64,000 nucleotides of DNA from Drechmeria coniospora (Eukaryota > Ascomycota > Sordariomycetes > Hypocreales > Ophiocordycipitaceae): the NCBI RefSeq assembly GCF_001625195.1, contig NC_054391.1, positions 6,087,157 to 6,151,156 of the forward strand. Reading direction: 5' to 3'. The notes under the pieces were generated by a model that ran no database searches, was not told where the DNA came from, and saw only the letters and a list, made by a program, of their open reading frames with translations. The position numbers and the translations under genes were made by a program. Below, one piece after another: positions 34,215-45,884 of this stretch (its first letter is position 1; every line of letters begins with the position of its first letter).

Positions 34215-35030
34215 TCATCCAATCGCCCGCCCAATCTCGGATTGATGTAGCATCGGCCTGGGCGACAGTCCGCCCAGCAGCATTTCCTCTTCCACCGACG
34301 TCCGGGATGCGGTTGAGCGAGACGAGTGGGTGTACACTCTGCCGAGCCAGCCGTCGTAGTGGCTCGCCGGTGTCGGCCGCCAAGTGTCGGCGGAGCGGCG
34401 TGGCGGTCGATGCTCGTCCATCTGCTGGCCGTACCACTGGTCTCGGCCGCCCGTCATGGTCGCCCGCGAGCTCTTGCTGCGGTTGTGTCGGGGAGAGGCC
34501 ATCTTGGAGAGGCGGGCGGGCTGACGTTTGGCCTGCGTGCACGGGATGAAGGCATCCTCGCCCTGGACCGTCTCGTCCGTCAGGCCCGGTCTCGCGTTGG
34601 GCGCCCGCGCCAGGACCGGTATCTGGGGTACGTCGGAGATGCTTCCCCCGCCAAGCGACGAGGCGGCATCCTCGCTCGTGCGTGCGCTCTGGTACACAAT
34701 GACGCTGGCCGGCTTCTGGACCGACCTTGTCGAGCTGGAACTTCTGCAGAGGCCGTGCTCGCCATGGTGCCTCGACGAGCCCCGCACATGGCTGGGCCGG
34801 GGAAATTCTGGTTCCCGAGACTTCTCCTCCATCTGGGAACGGCGATCAACCTTCCAAGACTCAATCTCCTCGTCGTCGACGGGGGTGATGCTGCGGTCGA
34901 ACATCCGGGACCTGCGTCGGCGGACGTAACAGTAGATGACGGCGGCGGCGAGCGTCGTGAGGATGGAAGGGATGGTGGCGGCGAGGATGATGGTGCGATT
35001 GCGCTCCATGGTTTCCTGCTGATTCTCCAT
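34215..35030 (-). CDS. Putative single-pass membrane protein, fungal, unknown function
   Basis: Intronless frame of 271 residues with a proper ATG at 35030; a second ATG seven codons in is possible. Residues 13-36 (TIILAATIPSILTTLAAAVIYCYV) form one membrane helix, followed directly by RRRRSRMF, so the C-terminus should face the cytosol. The rest is polar, serine/arginine/proline-rich and probably disordered. It contains ITPVDDEEIESWK just after the membrane, a pattern I associate with conserved uncharacterised membrane proteins of Sordariomycetes, but I cannot name a family. The C-terminus (DGWLGRVYTHSSRS, EEEMLLGGLSPRPMLHQSEIGRAIG) looks conserved rather than random. There is no signal peptide apart from the helix. 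Confidence 0.6.
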   Translation of the reverse strand: MENQQETMERNRTIILAATIPSILTTLAAAVIYCYVRRRRSRMFDRSITPVDDEEIESWKVDRRSQMEEKSREPEFPRPSHVRGSSRHHGEHGLCRSSSSTRSVQKPASVIVYQSARTSEDAASSLGGGSISDVPQIPVLARAPNARPGLTDETVQGEDAFIPCTQAKRQPARLSKMASPRHNRSKSSRATMTGGRDQWYGQQMDEHRPPRRSADTWRPTPASHYDGWLGRVYTHSSRSTASRTSVEEEMLLGGLSPRPMLHQSEIGRAIG

Positions 35031-35601
35031 CTCGCCGGCGTTCGGTCTCGGTCACTGCTGGCTATGATTCCGTGATGACAAAACGGCCATGCGAAGGAGC
35101 GTCTGTCCGCAGCGGCCTTCCTTTTCGCCTTTGACAGACTCGGGGGCAAGAGCAAGGCGGATGTGATGAGGTGTCGGAGTAGAGATGAGGCCGAATGAGT
35201 GGTGAGACGACGTCACAATCGACGTCAGACGAGTGACGGAAGGATGGCGTGGGATCCCAGGAAAGGTGGAAAGAATTCGATAGAGGGCATCCAGAGAGCA
35301 ATGTCATCAAGATGGCTCCGAGATGTGTGTAGGCATGCGATCGACGTCGTGCTGGCTGACTGGCGAGCCTTGTCAGTTCGAGCTCCTAGTGCATACAGTA
35401 CTTGCTTCCCATCAAAGAGGGAAGTCATCAGCGAAGCAGATATGGGCGGACGTACACAATGTCGATGCTGAGCATTTGGCGTCGGAAACGGGAAGCAGCT
35501 GCTGACGACAAACACTCACGTATCTGACTGTAGGCAAGACAGCTCAAGATGGACAGTTGAATGACCGTACACAATCGTGTCTTTCAAAAGCCTACAAATG
35601 A

Positions 35602-35630
35602 GGGGGGGCGGGGGGGGGGGGGGGGGGGGG
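35602..35630 (+). repeat. G-run, G7-C-G21
   Basis: 28 of 29 bases are G. Quadruplex-capable. It lies downstream of no recognisable gene. Confidence 0.9.
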
Positions 35631-35811
35631 AGCTGCAAGGAAGGTGAGGCGTGCCAATTCATTTCAACAATGGGCGATGGGAAGATGGCTAGATATATGT
35701 CTCTGGGGGATTCTTCCACCACTTACACCACTATCCTTGGGTTGCACCACCAGGACAAGACGTTGGCAAGGACTGTGGGGCTGGGGGATGCAGAAGAGAG
35801 CGGGTGTACAG

Positions 35812-36045
35812 TAAGTACTTACCAGTACATGTGCAGATAGGTGTGCAGGTACAACTACACCGTAGATGTGCGGGCACGTACTAGTGCCAGGTGTAAGTAC
35901 AGTAGTTGTCGATGGTGCTGCAGCAGGTGTGTGCGTAGGTGCACAGTGTACAAGTAGGAGTACATGTATGTTTAGGCGTTCAATGTATGCAGTGTACCTG
36001 TAAATGTACTGTACTGTACATGCACGGAGTACAAGTACAACTAAG
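35812..36045. repeat. GTAC-rich island
   Basis: TGTACAGTAAGTACTTACCAGTACATG, AGGTACAACTAC, GGCACGTACTAG, AAGTACAGTAG, AGTGTACAAGTAGGAGTACATG and ATGTACTGTACTGTACATG words. Confidence 0.75.
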
Positions 36046-38319
36046 TTGCACTTCCATAGCGGGGTCGAGCGCTGGAGGGGGGGCGGCAAATCCGCAGAGG
36101 GGCAAGGGGGGTGGGTACTACGGTGTGGAGTGGATGGCCTCAGCTGCAAGACAGGGGACTGCAGAGCATCACCAGACCCGTCCCACCGCCCCGCACAAGC
36201 ACGATGCTTGCTCACACGGGCATCATCATGCCCACGCCGGCGCAGAGCACAGCATAACCTGTCCGCAAAGGGAGGAGGTTGGTGCAGCATCTTGTACAAT
36301 AGTGCTTTGGCCCATACCTTTACCTACGGAGTACACACTTGCCCTCTGCCATTGTGCATCGTCGTAATCGTATTGTGAACAGAGGCCAAGGCGCGAGCAT
36401 TGCTGCCGCCCAGCGCAACGAGACTTGGCCCGCACCCGCAACTGGCACGCCTGCGCGGAACGGAGGACTGCCGCTCGTCATCCACCTTTCTCTCCGTCCA
36501 ACAGATCAAAGAGATTACGGCAAGTGGGCGGGTATTCTGCCATGTCGATGCTTTCTCTCTCTGCTTCCCCCTCCCTCTCTCCCACACTCGTGCACACAGA
36601 TTCCATGGCGCCATCCTCACGTATTCCTCCTAGCTCCCCTGGGACGCAAACTCGGACTTGGATGAGGAAAATCCGGAATGCAACACAATCGTGTTCGAAG
36701 AGCCTCACCGCCGTAGAAGCCTCACCAGCCTGCTCTGCTTGTCATTGCACAGCACATCAAGTGCCTATAGACGCGAGAGTGCACCGAAGAAACATGCATG
36801 GTGTGTACGGAGCACATGAACGTGTTTATTGACGTACATGCACCTCTGGCTGTGTCTGTTCACTCGACGTCCTCGAACTGCTCCGTACTGCACTACCGTA
36901 CTGCTCTGCTACGTACATGTCAAGGCGTGCTTGCGTGTGCGTGATCCTGGCTGAGACGTAGCGGCAGCCAAGGCCCTGGTCAGGAACCGGGAACCTGAGG
37001 AGCCAGGCACGTACGTAGTGAGTGGTAGGTGTATTACTTGCCTTTGGCGGGGTTGGGTGCTAAACCAGCAGCATCCGCCCAGAGTGAGCAACCCATGCAT
37101 CCAAGGGCTGGCTGGCTGGCTCCGTCGTCGCTGCCACGCCCTCCTCGTTCTTCCTCGCCGCCGCCCAATCGCTTGCGATCGACAGCCTGAGAGGGAGGGG
37201 GTGGTCCTGCGAGCCGTCTCGACAATCCAGCCGGCCATTGGGCTTCCTCGGACAATTGTCTCAAATGGCGACGAGGCGTACGCCCGACTAGCTGCGCCAG
37301 TTTGGGGAGAAAGCCTCGTCCTTTGTCCGTCCGTCCGTCGGGCGGCTGCATGGCAATTCACCGTATCCAACGTGGAACGGCGGGTGTGCTCGGCGGCATG
37401 CATTGCCTTTCCTGCCTGCGGCCCGTGAACGGTGAGCGGTAGGAAAGGTTCGGCCAATGCGAGCCACGGATATTGGCGCCTCAAGACGGATGAGGAGGGA
37501 ATCATGTTGGCGCTAGGTACGAGCAGGACGTCGCAAGGTTCGCTTGTTCCGCTTCGAGGCCGACGCATGCACCGGCCCTGTTGGATTGGGCCAGATGCAC
37601 GGCTGCAAGGAGGAGGGGATGGAAGCCAAATTGGTACCGTCGGCAGGCGAAGGCGTACTCGGAGGCCGATGTTCGACCTCGTATCTGCTGCTTGCACGGC
37701 AACGAGGCACACGAACCATCTCGTGGCGGTGGCTGCATGGCACGACAAGTCGCACGCGCACCTCCCGCGTACCTTGCATGACCGACCGACCGCCCAAAAG
37801 GCCGTCGAGCTCGTCGCCTGCTCGTCCGGGCTCCTTTGTCCGGGCTTGCTCGACCATGGACCATGGACCAATGGCCACGGACATGGGCGATCCGATCCGA
37901 GAGGCAGAGGAGTACGTCTCTCGGTCCATTCATCCTGCGCCTCCCGGTTCCATCATGAGCTTTGTCGCCTGTACCCTCTCGCAGCTGCTCGCCCGTTCTT
38001 CCGGCCAGACGGGCGGGAGCGTGCTCCATGCGAGTGCGGAGCTCGGCCGTTCAATCCTCTGCGGCCGAGCACTGGACGCCGCCGATCCGTCTCGGGCCTC
38101 TGCTCGTGGGAGGGGGGGCTTCCGAACGTCATTCGTCGAGGGGCCCTTGGATGCGCGGCCTCCATTCACGCCGCAACCTGGCACTGGCCAAGACGCAAGC
38201 ACTTACCACGCCTTCCAGGCGCCGACTGGCGTTGGTGCCGGCGCTGGAGCGAGCGATGCGGATGCTAATGCAGATGCCGATGCCAATATTTGTTTCGGAC
38301 GGAGGGGCAAAGCTCGTAC

Positions 38320-38600
38320 CTTCCTACCTAGTACTTGGCTACGGGCATTGCGATACCTGTACCTGACTTTCGTGAACGGGCAAGCACGATGCAGGCGCGC
38401 TTGCACACTTACAACCACATGCACGGCAGCAAGTACATGAACCTACAACTACTCCCGTTGCACCTCCCCGCTCAGTTGTCGGAACAGGTGCATGTACCGA
38501 ATACCTACAGAGTACGGGGCACTGCGGCAAGTAGGCATGAGCAACTGCAGGTCGGAACACAAGTCCGGAGTACCTGCCCGTACATGTACATGCATGGGCT
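38320..38600. repeat. Diffuse GTAC-rich island
   Basis: TCGTACC, AGTACTTGG, CTGTACCTG, AAGTACATG, ATGTACCG, GAGTACGGG, GAGTACC and CCGTACATGTACATG. Less dense than the others. Confidence 0.5.
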
Positions 38601-39177
38601 CGATCCCTGTCTCCTGTCGCTGCCGTCTCGACGTGTCCAAGGTTTCCCCAGAAGCTTCTTCTCACTCCGGCCGGCCACTAGCATGGTTTATCGTTGCATC
38701 TGCACTCTTGGTTGTATGTGAGCATGATCATGTATTGCATGAATGTGTTTGATCTTTCATCGTTGGCAGGTCCATCAGCGAGCCATGGCCGAAGCCCGTT
38801 GTCTCATGTCCGACGTCACATTCCACGACAATCATCCCGTCTGGGAACGAGAGCGGCGATGACGAACAAGCGGTCAGGGGCATCGAAACACTCTCCTCGA
38901 CAGGCTCCTCGGCTAGGCCACGAGTGCGGACGGAGCATGCGTGTGCCTGTCCATGTACGAGCCATGTACGAGCAATGTACGAGCAGGAGCGGGTGACGAG
39001 GCCAAAGTTTGGTACGGATTGCATCGACGGCGGTTCCAACCACCGTCGAACCTTGGCTTGCTTCGATGGATGCGCTACGGCCCCAGCCTTTTATTTCCTC
39101 GGGGCTCCGTCCAGCTCCGGCCAATCTCCACCGAGGCTTCCGAAAAGGCGCCAGCCATTGGCCACGACGCTACGGAG

Positions 39178-39380
39178 CACCTGTGCAGTACAGCAAGTAT
39201 TATTACATCCAAGTAGTTGTAAGAATGCACATGCACGAACCAACGGGCAATAATACTACTTGGGTATTACTCGTAAACTCCCAGCACCTGTGAGTACAGC
39301 TATACTATACTGGAGTTAGTAATACTTACTGACAAGCAAGTACAGCACATGCATCTACTGCAGGTACCGTGGTCCGTACA
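39178..39380. repeat. GTAC-rich, AT-richer patch
   Basis: CAGTACAGCAAGTATTATTAC, GAGTACAGC, AAGTACAGC, AGGTACCGTGGTCCGTACAG. AT-rich relative to its flanks. Confidence 0.5.
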
Positions 39381-40277
39381 GCACTCCACATCATCCACGG
39401 CGCGCGCTTGCAGGACGCCATGATGCGGGTGACAATGGCAAGGCAACCACCAGCAACGGGTCCCCAAAACGTGCACTCCGCATCAAGGCCGCCGTCGCGT
39501 GCGCTCGGACCTGGCCATCGCCAGCCACCGTCGTCAGCGACCAACCGTACCGTTTAGAGGGCAACGGCTTTGTTCCCAGACGCCGCCACGCAGGCGGCCG
39601 AGGGAGGCGAGTGCACCTTCAGTCCCCATCCTGCTCTCTCCCAAGGTCAGTGCTACCTACACCGCAGCTTATCTTTTCATCCCGTCCGCTCCGCGTGCCG
39701 TACGAGTACACCCTCATGGTACGCCGGCGCAGCGTTGGAGGGAATCCTTCCGCGAGCACTGCACCATACCATGGACGTGTGTGCATGTAAGTAGTACCTA
39801 GCATGTGGCGGTGAGGCCCTCCGGGCATGCTAAGTGCTTGCAAGCAAGGGTAGGCGTCGAAACCCGTTTCCGCCGACTGGTCTGTTGGACTGACTCGTCC
39901 GCAAAAGTACTGTAGGCGTAAGTGTGTGCAGCAGTCTGTACCTGCGTGTTTGCCACTGCGCTGCACGCCGGTGTGCCATCCTCGTCGTCCGTCCGTAAAT
40001 GTGGTTCCCCTCGGCCTACCGTGCCCGACGATGGCGACAAACGACGGGTCAGGCCGGCTAGCTCGCCCAGCCAAGGTCCGCCAACAGGGGTTCACCCTTC
40101 CGCTTGTGCGGCTGGCCCCCACAGCCGTGAATGTGGACGGCTACGAGAACGGGTGCGCGTTGGCGTCGTCGAGCATACCTACCTGCCACACCCTCGTCCG
40201 CCTGCAGGCCGACGCGGCTGACCATGTGATGCCGTGGTATTGAAGCGCCCGGTGCGGCAGTGGGCGGGTGCTGTGGA

Positions 40278-40335
40278 GTGTGCTGTCGTGTGTGCCGCGG
40301 TCGTGCTGTCGTGCGTGCTGTCGTGTGCGCTGTGG
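40278..40335 (+). repeat. GTGCTGTCGTG minisatellite
   Basis: The word GTGCTGTCGTG recurs three times in about 58 bp with G/T-rich linkers. Confidence 0.7.
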
Positions 40336-43300
40336 AGGCAGGGAGGCATGCGCACATGGAGCAGCAAGTTAGGAATATACATACGGCTCACCTACAGCCA
40401 CCGCGGTCCGACAAGTACCCAACTACTACTGTGCTCCGTACCTGCGACTCGCCATCGTTACGCTGTACGGGTGCACTTACTCGCTGCACTTGCACCAGCA
40501 CACACTGACTTGCAGGTCCGGAGTACATGTACATGTACATGCAAGTGCTCAGACATTTCGCTCTCCGCTGACTGGCCAAAAGCTGCTGCGGGGACGGGCA
40601 GCTACGACCTGTCTTCTTCACCGCTTCTTCGTCGTCGTCTGGTGTGTGCCGCCATGTACGGACGCCGGCGAGACGGATTCACGATGCTTCGCATCGACGA
40701 GCCTCGTTCATGATTCTCCTTCTGCAGGGAGCTGGTTACGGTCCGGCTTGTCAGCGCTCCGAGCGCATTCCCCGAATCTTCGCACCTCGTCCAGCCCTTT
40801 ACGAGCCCTGAAACCGTCGAGCTTCGTGCGCAGAGCGTTGTCCGCCGCCTCGGCTTACACGTCTGCTTCACCCATGATGGCTGGCAACCGCTGTCGCAGC
40901 CTTGCATTTTTTTTTTCGTTTCAGAAGGAGCAAGAGGCATCTGTCGGCCTTGACGACGCCAAAGGATGCGTTCGCTCATGACCAGCTGTGGGCCAACAGG
41001 ATTCCTTCGGCCGCTGCGCTGCCTGTGTCTAGGTGCCCGATGAACTGCCATGGCTGCAGAGTGCCCGATCATGCCTCTCGGTTGCGCGCGAAATCCAGCA
41101 CCAGACGTTGACGAGTTCTCGAGTGGAGAGTAGTGCTGCTGCGCCCGTTTCGAGCGGACAGATGTGCCCCTCGACGGCTCCAGCCCCTCCGGCACCATGG
41201 CGACCCAATGGCGATGCGTAATCTGATCACTGATGGATGCTACCAGCCTGGGGAAAGTATTTTTGGCACCTGCACGACTACCTAACCCATGCAAAGGCGC
41301 AATGCTGTCTTTGTCCGGGAGAGAGCGTGGGCGTGGGCGTGGCGAAGTGACTGATTCGTTCTTAAGCATTCATCAATGTCTGGCCTTGCCGAGACTCGCC
41401 AGACTCTGACAGAGTACCTACTGCAACTGCGACGTACACACTCGTCATGGGTGCGACGGGGCAAGGTGAGAAAGCGGGAGATGCTGGACTCTTGAACGTC
41501 GAAGAAGCAATATGGCAAACAGATTATCAGCCAGGGTGCCAACCAAACCAAGCCAGCCCACCGTTCGGCCGTCACTTGGGCTGCACATTCTAGACGAACA
41601 CTGTCTATCGACACACCTCCAAGCGGGGGGAAGCCTGTTCCGAGGTGACCAAATGTTACAGCATCGAGCAACGTCGGCTTCGCGTCCGCCGTGTGCAGGC
41701 GGCGAGGTGAAGCAACGATATCAAGGGATGCGGGCGACTGGCGGATGGCGGCGGATATGAACCCCAGCCCAAAACCCCAGGGCCCAGCCGACCGACGCAC
41801 CTGGTGGCTGCACTATCGCATGCCGTCCGCTGTCAATCAGTACGGCTAGCCATGGTGCAGCACGAAAGGGTTGTCACAGGCTCGGGCCAGACGGCCACCC
41901 GTGATCTCTCGACGTTCCTGATGCGCCATTCGCAGAATCCGAGGATGATCATCCTGCACCGGCCACCTAGCTAGCACTGAACGGCATTGGAATGGCGGAA
42001 GCGGTCAGTCCAAAAGATGGAAAGGGTTGAAACCGCGGCATGTTTGAGCAAGCCAAATCCGTCCAGCACGTGGCCCATGGCGTTGCCTGCAAGGCACCGC
42101 GCAGGGGGGCTGGGGTTCCTGACAGACGAAGCCCAAAGGAGGCTAGCGAAGGAAGGTGTTGCCAGGACGTCCGACGACGCAATACAATGGATGAATGGGT
42201 GAGCGAGCGAGCGAATGTCGGTGAAGAATACGACAGGACGCAAGGGGTGCATGAGCATCACTCATGAAACTCACGAGGTACTTTCCCCGCCCTTCCACTC
42301 GGCCTTACCACGACGGCTGTGGCGGCGGACAAAGAAAGCACAATCATGGCATACTTGCTGGCACTTACGTCACTCCTGCAGGCACGGTGCAATCATTTTC
42401 CGACTCTTCCCAACGATGCCGTCGCCTTGTTTACCGTCCCGCTTCCGACGGCCATTTTTCCGAATGGCCGCCATGCGTTGACGGCGAAACGAAGTCGGAC
42501 GGTGCCAGGCCACTCTCTCCCCATCGACGAATGCCGCTTTCCTTCTCACCCTGTTTGGCGGCATACACCGTGAGCGCAATGTGGCCTTTGCTTCCCCGAG
42601 CTCCTACATTCCTTATCGGTTACACAACACTGACGTCGACGCTTCCACTGGCGATGGCGTCTTCATCGAAGTGCTGACCGTTGCGCGAGCCTCCGAGTGG
42701 CCGACGGCGCTCTGGCTCTACGCAAGCGTTGTGGGTTTCCCTCGTCCTCCTTGCACGTCGTGAATGTCCAGATGGTACAATCGCGATCTCGTGTATCGTG
42801 CGGTCGAGGGCGCGGCCGAGAGCGGGTGGCCGGCACCCAGACGGCAGCGGGTAAACGGTTTCTTCACCAGGAGCGCCCAGCCAATCTTCTTTCGTCTTTT
42901 TCCCTTGTCCAACAGAACCTCTCCACGAGTTAGCTGCATCTCCATGTCGTCGTCGTCGGACGCCGCCTTGCCTCATGTGAGGGAAGGGCTGTCTGTCTTG
43001 GTGGAAGGCCGACGAGGTTTGAGCGCTGTCGTTTGCGAGGACGTGAAAAGCATGGCCACGTCGTCGAGCCGAACGAGGCGAGCAACCGCGGCGGCGCTTG
43101 GCCATGATGCGTGACGACGCACGCAGCTCGCGACATGTCCGCGCGCGCACAAGGACACAGGCACACGATCGCACAACCGCAGATACACCCGCAGATACAC
43201 CAGCACATGAACATGGAACGAGGGAAAATGCGACGACGACGGACAACTCGTTGTCCTGCTCCTATCAGCAACAATCCTGTTTCCTACTACTCCTTTCGCC

Positions 43301-43703
43301 TCTGGCTATGATTAAAAAACGGGGGGAAAGCAACGCACAAATGGCAGGCCAACAAGGTCGGTGCCGCCGCCAGTGTCCTCGAATCCTTCTCGCCATTAGC
43401 TGGGGCCGCACCGACCGTGACATGACGCATCTCCTCCAACCAAACGCCGCGTCATCAAGCGCCATGCCGTGACCTCCTCCGTCATTCCGTTATATTATTG
43501 CTCGTACAGGGGGCGTGAACGATGGCAGTCATCGTGGGAGGGTGAGGGGAGCGGGAGAAGCATAAATGTTACCGGCTATCGAAGTGGGTACAGAGAATGG
43601 AAGACGAGGCGATTGCGACCCGGCCGGGGCTCGACGAGACGGAAGCCGACGGAGCCTGGCGATGCCGACGGGCGCATACCCGGGTGCGACGTTGGCCAAT
43701 TCT

Positions 43704-44518
43704 CTAGATGAAATAGGCAAGGACGCCGACGGCGGCGGCGGCGGCGGCGGCACCGCTGCCCGGCAAGGCCAAGGTAGGGGCGGCGAAGCCAGCCGACTTG
43801 GAGGTCGAGACGGTAGTGCTGCTGGCGCTGGTCGTCGAGGCCGTGGCGGTCGTGGCGGCCGTCGTCGAGGCGCTGTCGCCGCTGACAGGCCCTTTGGGCG
43901 GGGGGTTCTTGCCGCAGAGGTTTTTGATGTTCGTCATGCAGGCCTTCTGGCCTTCGGCGTTGCTCACCTGCTGGATGTTGCACTGTTCGAAGAGCGTCTC
44001 GCAGATGAAGGTGGGCATCGTCTGGACGTAGTACTGGAGACCGGGTGCCGAGCTGTTGGAGGCGCACGTGCAGGCGAAGGAGAGGTCCTCCTGCGAGGCA
44101 GGTCAGTCGCCGTCCAACAAACACGCCGTACGCACGCGCACGCACACGCACGGAGAGAGGAGGGGGGGGGAGGAGGAGAGGGGGGGAAGGAGTAGAGGGG
44201 AGAGGAGATGCGGACGTGGTGGGGTCGGCAGACGTAGCGTACCTGAGCACAGCTGTTCTTGTCGGTTTCGTTGTCGCAGAGAAGAGTGCACGTGTTGGTC
44301 TGGGCCTGGCACCATGAAGCTGTCGAGGCAGACGTCGGTTAGCAAGCGGAAGCAGGCAGTGCAGCTAGAGCGCAGCAAGGGTTCGCGGCGGTACCTCGAA
44401 CTTGCACCTGCACCGTGTTGGGATCAATCTTCATCTCCAGCTCGGATGTGTAGTTCTGCGCTTGGGCCGACACCGCGGCGGCGGCGGCGGCGAGGACGAC
44501 CAGAGGCGAGGCGCGCAT
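43704..44518 (-). CDS. Secreted GPI-anchor-type protein, DUF7707-like cysteine-rich domain
   Basis: Three exons on the minus strand (44395-44518, 44243-44319, 43704-44090), 195 residues; introns 75 and 152 bp. Residues 1-18 are a signal peptide (MRASPLVVLAAAAAAVSA). The mature part has the pattern NYTSELEMKIDPNTVQVQVRASWCQAQ, CTLLCDNETDKNSC, FACTCASNSSAPGLQYYVQTMPTFICETLFEQC and ACMTNIKNLCG. That gives ten cysteines likely paired in five disulphides, as in the fungal extracellular family usually annotated DUF7707. A Ser/Thr-rich stalk follows, and the C-terminal hydrophobic stretch (GSGAAAAAAAVGVLAYFI) looks like a GPI-attachment signal. The likely site is the cell wall or outer plasma membrane; the molecular role is unknown. 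Both hydrophobic ends are built on GCC repeats. The longer intron carries a G-rich run on the plus strand. Confidence 0.85.
43731..43751 (+). repeat. GGC trinucleotide repeat (poly-Ala of GPI signal)
   Basis: Seven GGC units read as GCC alanine codons on the minus strand within the C-terminal hydrophobic segment of the DUF7707-like protein. Confidence 0.85.
44474..44492 (+). repeat. GGC trinucleotide repeat (poly-Ala of signal peptide)
   Basis: About six GGC units read as alanine codons in the signal peptide of the same gene. Confidence 0.85.
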
Positions 44519-45065
44519 TTTTTTTTGTAGATATGTGATGATGATGGGATGGATACTTCAGCTCTGCCGTCTGACCTGACCAAAAGTGACGGGACGCGCG
44601 CGACACGGATCGGTGGAGAGAGTGTGACGGTGCAAGACTTTGTCGGCACGACGGAGACGGGGAAAAAACGCAGGGGTTGCGACTGAAGTCGAGCGGGCAG
44701 TCAGAGACGGACGTGGCCTCGGCGTGGTCTAATAGCTTATGCTGCTGCGATGGGGGATGATGGGAGGGTGTTGTTGCTTGGGCCTTGCGTGGACGGGGAC
44801 GTTGGTCGGGTGAGGGGAAGGGGGAAAAGGTGAAAAAAAAGGTAGCAGGTCTTCAGAAGGAAGCCTGGGCGAGAATACGTTGTTCGGGAGACGAGGCCAC
44901 GGGCGGTCGGTCGGTGGAGGGAGGTTACGCGGGAAAGAGGCGTGCGGCCAACCAGCTAGCGGGCAAGGAAAGGCAAACGGTACAGCAGGGCAAGGTGAGA
45001 GCAGGAGCAGGGTCTCCCGGTGGCGGGAAATGGATGCATCCGAAGCTGTGCCCTGAACCGGGACT

Positions 45066-45435
45066 CGTACCACGTACAGTACTCTCGTACTGCACAGTAC
45101 AACTAGGTAACTGTGACGACGAGGCCGACGACGAGAACGACGAGAACGGGTCGGTGTGGGGTTGGTGGGGGGGGCTGGCGATGGGTTGGCAGCCTCCCGG
45201 TTACCTAGGCGCTGATTGAGCCTGCGAACTTACAGCACACCTAAGCAAGTTAGTAGTGCATGTCCATGTGCCAAGTACAGTGCGTGTGATCGTACCCACC
45301 GGTATGTGTCGACTGTACTTGCTGCAAGTACGTGTACCTACATGTACTGCTCCGTTCATGGTACTCCGAACCTGCCTCGGCAAGGCGGCTAGTCCTTGCG
45401 CACTGCTGCTGCAGGTACATGCAAGTACATGTGTC
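45066..45435. repeat. GTAC-rich island
   Basis: CTCGTACCACGTACAGTACTCTCGTACTGCACAGTACAAC at the left end, then scattered CAAGTACAG, TCGTACCC, CTGTACTTGC, AAGTACGTGTACC, ATGTACTGC and AGGTACATGCAAGTACATG. Confidence 0.7.
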
Positions 45436-45884
45436 GTGCTGCGCAGCTCATGTCTTGCGGCACACCCACCTACAAGTGCGCCCTGCTCGCACGAACCTAG
45501 CCTGCTGCGGTAACCAGCCGTGGCGGGCTGCCCGCTTCCCGTACTCGTCACCCACCGCCCACCCACGCGAGGCCGACGGCAGCCCGTCGCTGCGAGCTCG
45601 ACGCTTACGGCGCCTTCAAGTGCCACGGCCATTGTTCGCGCCTCCAAGTCGCACGCTACCAGCGAGTACGTGCGCTAACAATACAAGCACCCGTCCTCGG
45701 CTCCGTCGCCGCGCACCCATGGCAAGCGAGCCTCGGCGTGGCGCTAGCGGCGACGAGGCTCGACGACGACACCACAAGCATCTCTGGGAGGGAGGGAGGC
45801 ATCCCGGTCTCGTCGCGTGATCGAAGCGATGCGAAATGAAAGTCAAATAAAACAGGGGGGGGGGCACGAATTCGGTCAACGGTA

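Larger units (their letters stand above)
35031..43703. other. Second gene desert, about 8.7 kb
   Basis: No frame here shows a known domain. The longest frames (for example 37432-38268 and 37544-38440 on plus, 36909-37871 on minus) overlap each other on both strands and have arginine/alanine/cysteine-rich shadow-like composition. The sequence is GC-rich and non-repetitive except for GTAC islands, a G-run and a small minisatellite listed separately. Confidence 0.55.

Noticed and set aside
36909..38440. Overlapping frames of 278-320 codons on both strands
   Set aside because: Mutually overlapping, Arg/Ala/Cys/Trp-rich, no domains and no plausible exon chain. Most likely chance openness in GC-rich DNA.
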